Positions 58,385-64,000 of a stretch of DNA of 64,000 bases are shown in pieces. Origin of the DNA: Mytilinidion resinicola (taxonomy: Eukaryota > Ascomycota > Dothideomycetes > Mytilinidiales > Mytilinidiaceae). The notes under the pieces were generated by a model, which saw only the letters and a list, made by a program, of their open reading frames with translations, had not been told where the DNA came from and made no database searches. The position numbers were made by a program, and so were the translations under genes. The DNA lies in the NCBI RefSeq assembly GCF_010093595.1, contig NW_022985446.1:62001-126000 (forward strand). The letters are read 5' to 3'. Every line of letters begins with the position of its first letter. Position 1 is the first letter of the stretch.

Positions 58385-60360
58385 AGTAAGAAATTGTATC
58401 CAAAAAAGTCTGGCAAGAGAGTATGTTGTTGTATTTGAAGTGGACAAGGCAGACGCGATTTGGACGATGGTCGTCGTAAACACGGCTCACTAGCGCCAAC
58501 ACCCGCGGTCACGTGCGGACTCCCCTATCACATGTAAGCTCAATTTTCCCAGCATCGCTAGGAACAATGTTAAAGATGCTCTGGCAAAAACGATACGAGT
58601 CTGTAAGAACGTTGGTCAAGACGGCTTCCAAGAGTGTGCCATGATTACTCGTATAGAATAACCCGGGACAGCCTTTCCGGTCCCATGAGACATTCAGCCT
58701 TCCTCGTCCCAACAGAAGCATTTATCGTCAAAAACTGAACATCACTTATTCCCACCAATCCAGTCAAATCATCAAACCATCCCGTCCTGTACACTTCCTC
58801 TCACCATCTCACTCTACCACCAAGCCAACCAACACTTCCTGCACTAACCTCTCCACAGCGCCCATCCCCAACTTCCAGCAGCACCTCCCTCCGTCCTCCG
58901 CAAAGAAAAACCCCGAAAGACCCGTATACCGCAACCCAACCTCCCCTCCTCCCGCCCCGCAGGCATCAAACCCGCATATCCCCTCGCTTCCAACAGATCA
59001 GCAGTCGCGCCTCCACCGCCACGGGCGCATCATCCTCCCCATCCCTCATCGCAGAAAGCCCGTTATGTAACCGCATGTGTGTACAAGTGCCCATCTGCAT
59101 GTTCGCGTCCATGCACGGGAAAAACCGCAGATGCGATGAGCGTGTGATTGCGTTGCCCCCTTATCGGCTGCCAGCATGCGCAAACGCCTCCAACGTAATA
59201 GCCACCACGGGAGAGAAGGCTGCAGGTGCGCTCGGGAACCTCGGGGCGCTGAAAAGTTTTCTACGTTTTGTAGATGTTCCGTATACAGGTACGGTAGGGT
59301 GGCTTCCGTCAGTGGCCAATTTTACTACTTATGGACTGCACAGGCGAACTCCCAGGCGAGGGCCGTGAAGTTTCGTTGTTTGTGTGCTTTTCGAGCAGGT
59401 GGGAAGCGGGCGCCAGTGGCGGGCTTGGCGGGCGGGCGGATACGAGGGCGCCACGTGGGGATACGAGGGGGGTGGGGATCAAGCTGGAAAGAGGGAGGAG
59501 GGAAAAGGAGAATAGGTTGGTGTTGCTGAAGGTTTGATATGGGCGGCACGGCAGTTCTTGAAAGCACTAGGCAGGAGTATCCAGTTTGCAAATATCTAGC
59601 TGTAGCTTCCATTCAGGGGGAGAAGAGGGTTCCCAATGTGAATTATCATACATCCGATGCAAGCTTCCCCCAATCCTTCCACCACATGCGCAAAGAAGCA
59701 GCGCACATCGCCTTTCAATGCCATTCGCAGAAAACAAAATTAATAGGCTCTCTCATCTGCTATGCTTGCTGCCTTCAGCTCGACCTTTTTGTAATAGTGT
59801 GCAATCGAAGAAGAAAAAAACTCCTCCTCTACTAGCAACACTCAAGCAAAAGGCATGATTTATGAACAAAGGTGTGGTGGTGCATGGATGCATGAGAGAG
59901 AAGAAAAGAAAAGTGGAAAACAAAAAGCCAAAGCAAATAGCCACCCATGAGAAAATGCCGGAAGAGTGAATTTGGTGGGAGAGTATTTTCCGGTACCGTA
60001 AACGCCAAAGCTTCTAGCTGTGCCATGCAATGAGTTCAATCAAAGGGGGAATTCGGTGAAAGGAAAAGAGAGCATATAGAAATTACAGAGGAATTCCCCT
60101 GCCATCCATCATCCAAAGCTCCCCTCGTTCAGAAGGGTAGATGACAGCATGTAATGGGATTGCTCGGCGTTCCATGGATAGCCTTATCGCAGAGTAAAAG
60201 CATGGATGATGCAGAGGGCCAGGAGATTTGCTGGCGCCATTGCACAACAGGAGTAAACCCGGCAGTTCCGTATGAATCGTGGAAGACCGTTGGTGAAATC
60301 TGTCGAAGAGAAAGGTCATGAGCCATACAGACGCCGGAAGGAGCAAATTGAAGTCGACGT
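58385..60360. other. Intergenic region between chk1 and flbA
   Basis: This is the promoter region of chk1 and the 3' flank of flbA. The 58750-58990 part is C-rich and carries no gene. Short ORFs in 59075-59858 lack features. The 59800-59945 part is A-rich. Confidence 0.5.
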
Positions 60361-62984
60361 CTATGGTGAGGAGCGGGTCGGTGCTCCTAGGGAAGCCTCC
60401 AGGTTGCGCTCGCGGATCTGTTGCAGATACTTGGGGCTTCGGACAAACTTGGGCACGGAATCCTGAATAAAGTTAGTAAAACATAGGGGAAGAGCAGTTA
60501 TCAAGATACTTACGCTGGCCATCAACTTGAAGATGGAGTTCTGCGCACGATCGAACAGCAATGCAACCTCATCCAGACTCTTGAGCATCGAGGTATCGTC
60601 GCCGACTGCGCGAGTCATACGGCTAGCGAGTTGAGTGCGGAGACTATGGTCGATGTTCAACTCATTCGGAGAGCCAGGAGCAAGGAAGGCGTTGTACAGG
60701 CTGTATGCAGCAGCCAATGTCTCGCGGATGACCTCGACCTTGGGAGCTGGGGTGATAGCTTTAGCATCTTTATATTGCTTGGTGAAGTCTTGAACCTCAA
60801 GGTAGAAGGAGAGATTCTCTTCGCAATGGCTCTCTTTCAGAAACTCGCGGAACAGGAGACGTGCGGCCGGGTTGGTGATGATGACTCCCATACGATTGGC
60901 GTTGGAATCTCGCATCGTGCCATCGCGCGGCTTGCCGTTGGCCTCGCCGTTGACGGAGCCCTCAGGAGTGGCAATCCAGCCCGCGACTTCTTCTCCGAGC
61001 GGGGTGACGTAGTAGATAGCTTGCTTCGAGGCCACGAAACGATCACGAGGAGTGTAGCCTTCTACCGGAGCCATGAAGCCCTGTTCAAGGAACAAGCCAG
61101 CAACTTCGTAGGTCTCACGCTTGTCGACCATGGTGCAGCAGTCCATAAGCCAGTCAACAGTGGCCTTGCCAGTGAAGGTGTAGAGATAGAGCTTGTCGTT
61201 GAAGCGGCGCTCCCGGATCATCCTGACGCCGATGTTGGAACGGGCAAAGTCGTGCAGCGAATCAGAATCTGAGTTTGCGTCGTCATTCGCCTTGTGGCCG
61301 ACGAATCGCGAGAAGAGAATCTTCAGGGTGTCGGGGTCGCGGTTCAGCCTGTCCGTCTCGTGCTCACGCTCCAGAATCACGAGGGCTCCAGCGTTCCGGG
61401 GGAGGTTGGTTAGGTCGCGGACATGTGATTGCTGGATACCATTGCGGTTGCAGAAGCGCTCGAGGATGTGGATGCCCTTGGGAGTGAGAGCCCAGACGGA
61501 GCTCTTGCTGTTGAAGTCCGTCTTGCCATCGACCGACTCAATGAAACGAGCATCCAAGAATTTCTGGCAGACGGAGCGGGCCATCTCTTTCGCCATGGAG
61601 AAGGTGGTGGTTGTGGTCGTGGTCACAACGCGGGAGGAGTCCTTGGGGTCTGGCATGCGATTGGACTGGGAGAACTTGAGGCTGCCGAGATTGGTGACGG
61701 CCTCCTCGGTCGTGAAGGTGTGCTCGATCATGCGGAAGCGCACGCGGTGCGGGGTGAGTGGGAGCGAGACCATGAGTGTGGAGAAGAGATCCTTGAAGTC
61801 CTAATTGAGATGCACGTTAGCTAAGCCAATTCACTGCAAAACGCGAAATCCAGAGTAGCAATAGTTAGCAGATCCAGGAGGGGACAACCTGGCAGAGCCA
61901 ACCGCGGGTACGGTTGGTGGTGAGTCGCTCGAGCAATGTCGGCTCTGTTCGAGGGTGCAGACGTCCGGCGGGAGCGCCGTCCGGGGCCGCCGTATGCTTG
62001 CTGGTGACGTCCAGAGCCATTTTGAGCGTCTCTCGCCAGTCCAACGCGAGCATCGAGGCGGTGAGTCCAAGAAACGGAGGTGAGAGGTGGTAAAGTGGAA
62101 AGTCGTGGTGGAGCGAGGTTCGTGGCCGCGGAGTGGAGCAGTTTAAACGTGGCTGCCCAAAACGGAAGGCGGGCCACGCCGGGACACGACAAAATGTTTG
62201 CACTTACTCTAGTGAACGGGCGCTCATCGTCCGTCATACGGAGCAGCCTCGACGACGTTTGATGCATCTTTTTGTCCTTGGCGGTCTGCAATTGGGACGC
62301 GCCTGAACTATTGCTTCGACGCTGGCCGGACTCGAGCCGAGACAGCGAGCGCGACAACTGGAGCTTCCCGCGGCGGTTGGCGACAGACGAAGCCGGCACC
62401 TCGCTCGACTTCCGGGAACTGATTATATGCGCCAGCGGCGGCGACAAGGCGGTCTGAGACAGCGACCCCGAACTGGGATTCCTCTGCGTCGGCGGCGGCG
62501 CCTCAGCAGCAATCGAAACCAGGCTGGCGGAACTGTCGCGTGCTCGCGGCCCCGAAAGCGAAGGGTGGTCGGGCTGGGGATTTGCGGGCGGAGAGGGCGT
62601 GGAGCAGGTCGTCAATGAGGGTGAAGTGCTCGACGGCGTGGGCTGCTGGGCGGGTGCTGCGACTTCTCCCCGCGACGGCTTCCTCAGCAACAGCGGCAGG
62701 CGACGAGACAGGCGGCGGACGTCGCTCGAGGCTCGATCGGTTCGCTGGGGACTAGGGTCTGCGGTGGTGTTGCTGGCGGAGGCTGGAGATGCAGCAGCGG
62801 AGGCCGAGGTCACAGTCGACGACGATGCTGACAATCGGGCGTCAGACGAGGGTGCGGGAGCAGCAGCGGACGCAGAGGCAGTGTCGCTGGGGGTGGGCGC
62901 GCGGGCGGCGAAGTGGGAGTGCAGCGGGAGGAGTGGTGGGGAGATGGAGTCGAGTGAGGCGAAGGGGGAGGTAGTATACGGCAT
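60361..62984 (-). CDS. flbA: FlbA-type regulator of G-protein signalling (DEP + RGS)
   Basis: Exons are 62984-62208, 61800-60514 and 60462-60361, giving 721 residues, about the length I recall for Aspergillus FlbA. The 407-bp first intron is unusually long but joins KMHQTSSRLLRMTDDERPFT to DFKDLFSTLMVSL as in FlbA. The N-terminal 235 residues are Ser/Ala/Pro-rich. A fungal-DR/DEP block follows with EEAVTNLGSLKFSQSNRMPD, TTTTTTTFSMAKEMARSVCQ and a second DEP repeat (TGKATVDWLMDCCTMVDKRE). The RGS domain (about 565-700) has NPAARLLFREFLKESHCEEN, LSFYLEVQDF and LDEVALLFDRAQNSIFKLM. FlbA is a GTPase-accelerating protein for the Galpha FadA and is needed to stop vegetative growth and start conidiation in Aspergillus. 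Confidence 0.93.
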
Positions 62985-64000
62985 CTGGGATGCTGGGCGG
63001 GTGAGGGTAGGAGCGCTCCTCAGCGAGAGCACCTGGGCAGGTCGCAGACGGAGTGGGTACGAGCAAGGGTGTTTCAGAGCTACCTGCACGCTGGCTTGGG
63101 CCTACGACACTGGGCTGGCCTCAACCGCCTGGTGATGATCCAGCGCCCCCGGCAGTGAGACTCCAGGGCAGAGCTAACGCGATCCATGGCGGGCGACCAC
63201 GAGGCATCCCTGCAGATCGCGGTGGGACGGCAATTTGGAGCCTGAGGGCGCGAGGACGTCCTTCGAGCGGACGGGGCGCTGGTGTTTCGCACGCTCAGCA
63301 CTCTCCACGGCGACGTCCACGGCGCTGCAAAAGCAGCTGCAAACGGACGGCAACGGCATCGGCCAACACCACGCATCCACACCCCGTCCTCAGCAGCATG
63401 CAGCTCGTATGCCCGCGTGGAGGCCCCCGAGGACCGCCGACGCGGGATCGCAAGCCCCTTTCGCCGCACAGTGTCGCCGATTCCTCTCACGGGCACCGCC
63501 AGCCAGCACCGCCAAAGCCAAAAACAACCTCACGGGCCGTCGACACCGGCTCGCTGGGCAGCGACCGCGACGGCGGCGGCGTGCTGGTGCTGATCGCGGG
63601 CGGCCACGCTGCGTGCATGGCTCAGCGGCGCGGTGCCTGCTGCATGACTTTCGACGAAAGCCCTGCACGTCGCCGTCCACAGGAGCGAGTGGAGGAGTCC
63701 TGCGCTCCACGGCACGTTGTCGCCGGGATGCGTGTGCAGCGGGCGGCGTCGGCCTCTCAGACAGCAGCACCAGGTCCACCAGGTCAACCAGGTTTCGACT
63801 GCTGCACCGCCGTTTGGCGCTCCTCAAAGCCCCGTCGTGTGCAACTCCGGCCGCGGCTGCGCGCATCGCCGCCGGCTGAGGCTCTGTGCCTTGGAGTCAC
63901 TGCGGGCCTATACGCTCCCTGGCTGCTGAAACCGGCGCTGGAGGATTTGATGCCTGACGCCGCTGGCGGTGCGGGACGTGGCTGCTAGCTCCATTCCACA
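62985..64000. other. GC-rich 5' flank of flbA
   Basis: This is the probable promoter and leader of flbA. Long open frames on both strands (for example 63053-63988) are Arg/Pro/Ala-rich with no domain and are explained by composition. No other feature is seen up to the window edge. Confidence 0.5.

Noticed and set aside
58385..58483. N-terminal extension of Chk1 starting at 58483
   Set aside because: The frame continues through two introns and destroys the glycine-loop sequence, which is restored by the three-exon model.
63053..63988. 311-aa plus-strand ORF at the right edge
   Set aside because: High GC keeps several frames open together; the sequence is low-complexity Arg/Pro/Ala.

Overview
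The window looks like nuclear DNA from a filamentous ascomycete (Pezizomycotina). Genes have short GT-AG introns, mostly 45-80 bp and often with a CTAAC/CTGAC branch site. The products are typically fungal: FlbA-type RGS, Zn2Cys6 regulator, Rad52, Chk1, Rae1, TCF25/Rqc1, PNGase A, and HeLo-like (PigL_N/Fungal_N) proteins. The HeLo-like, ankyrin and ubiquitin-like gene types suggest Dothideomycetes, but that is inference. No rRNA, tRNA, CRISPR or bacterial-type operon was found.

Layout, left to right. 0.6-5 kb holds a serine-rich conserved protein (+) and a PQ-loop membrane protein (-). 5-8.2 kb is a gene-poor, lower-GC stretch with two non-autonomous inverted-repeat transposons: a 146-bp element with TA duplications and a 341-bp PIF/Harbinger-like element with TTA duplications. 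8.2-14.3 kb has a mitochondrial FAM210/DUF1279 protein (-), a 101-aa conserved protein (+) and a secretory-pathway PNGase A (+). 17.3-24.3 kb has an APH-fold kinase interrupted by one in-frame TGA (-), a DMT/EamA transporter (+), a YFH7/uridine-kinase-like P-loop kinase (+) and a small membrane protein (+). 25-43 kb is a housekeeping block: Rae1 (-), Rad52 (-), a Zn2Cys6 regulator whose first intron is GC-AG (-), CRAL-TRIO/RhoGAP (-), TCF25/Rqc1 (-), and a mitochondrial PP2C (+) sharing a 231-bp promoter with TCF25. 43.8-56.4 kb is the accessory block: a decayed HeLo-like/ankyrin/ZZ-finger gene, a proline/threonine-rich protein, an F-box protein, and a 1,196-aa mosaic gene (HeLo-like, coiled coil, ubiquitin-like, eIF4B-like motif). 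56.6-63 kb has Chk1 (-) and FlbA (-).

Exon structures were built by hand from splice consensus and frame arithmetic. Every multi-exon model called intact sums to a whole number of codons, except that the first junction of the PQ-loop gene is unresolved. Housekeeping neighbours are not functionally linked. The most unusual material is the accessory block at 43.8-56.4 kb, where two HeLo-domain genes of the fungal NLR/incompatibility type sit within 9 kb, one broken and one with an unusual domain mosaic.
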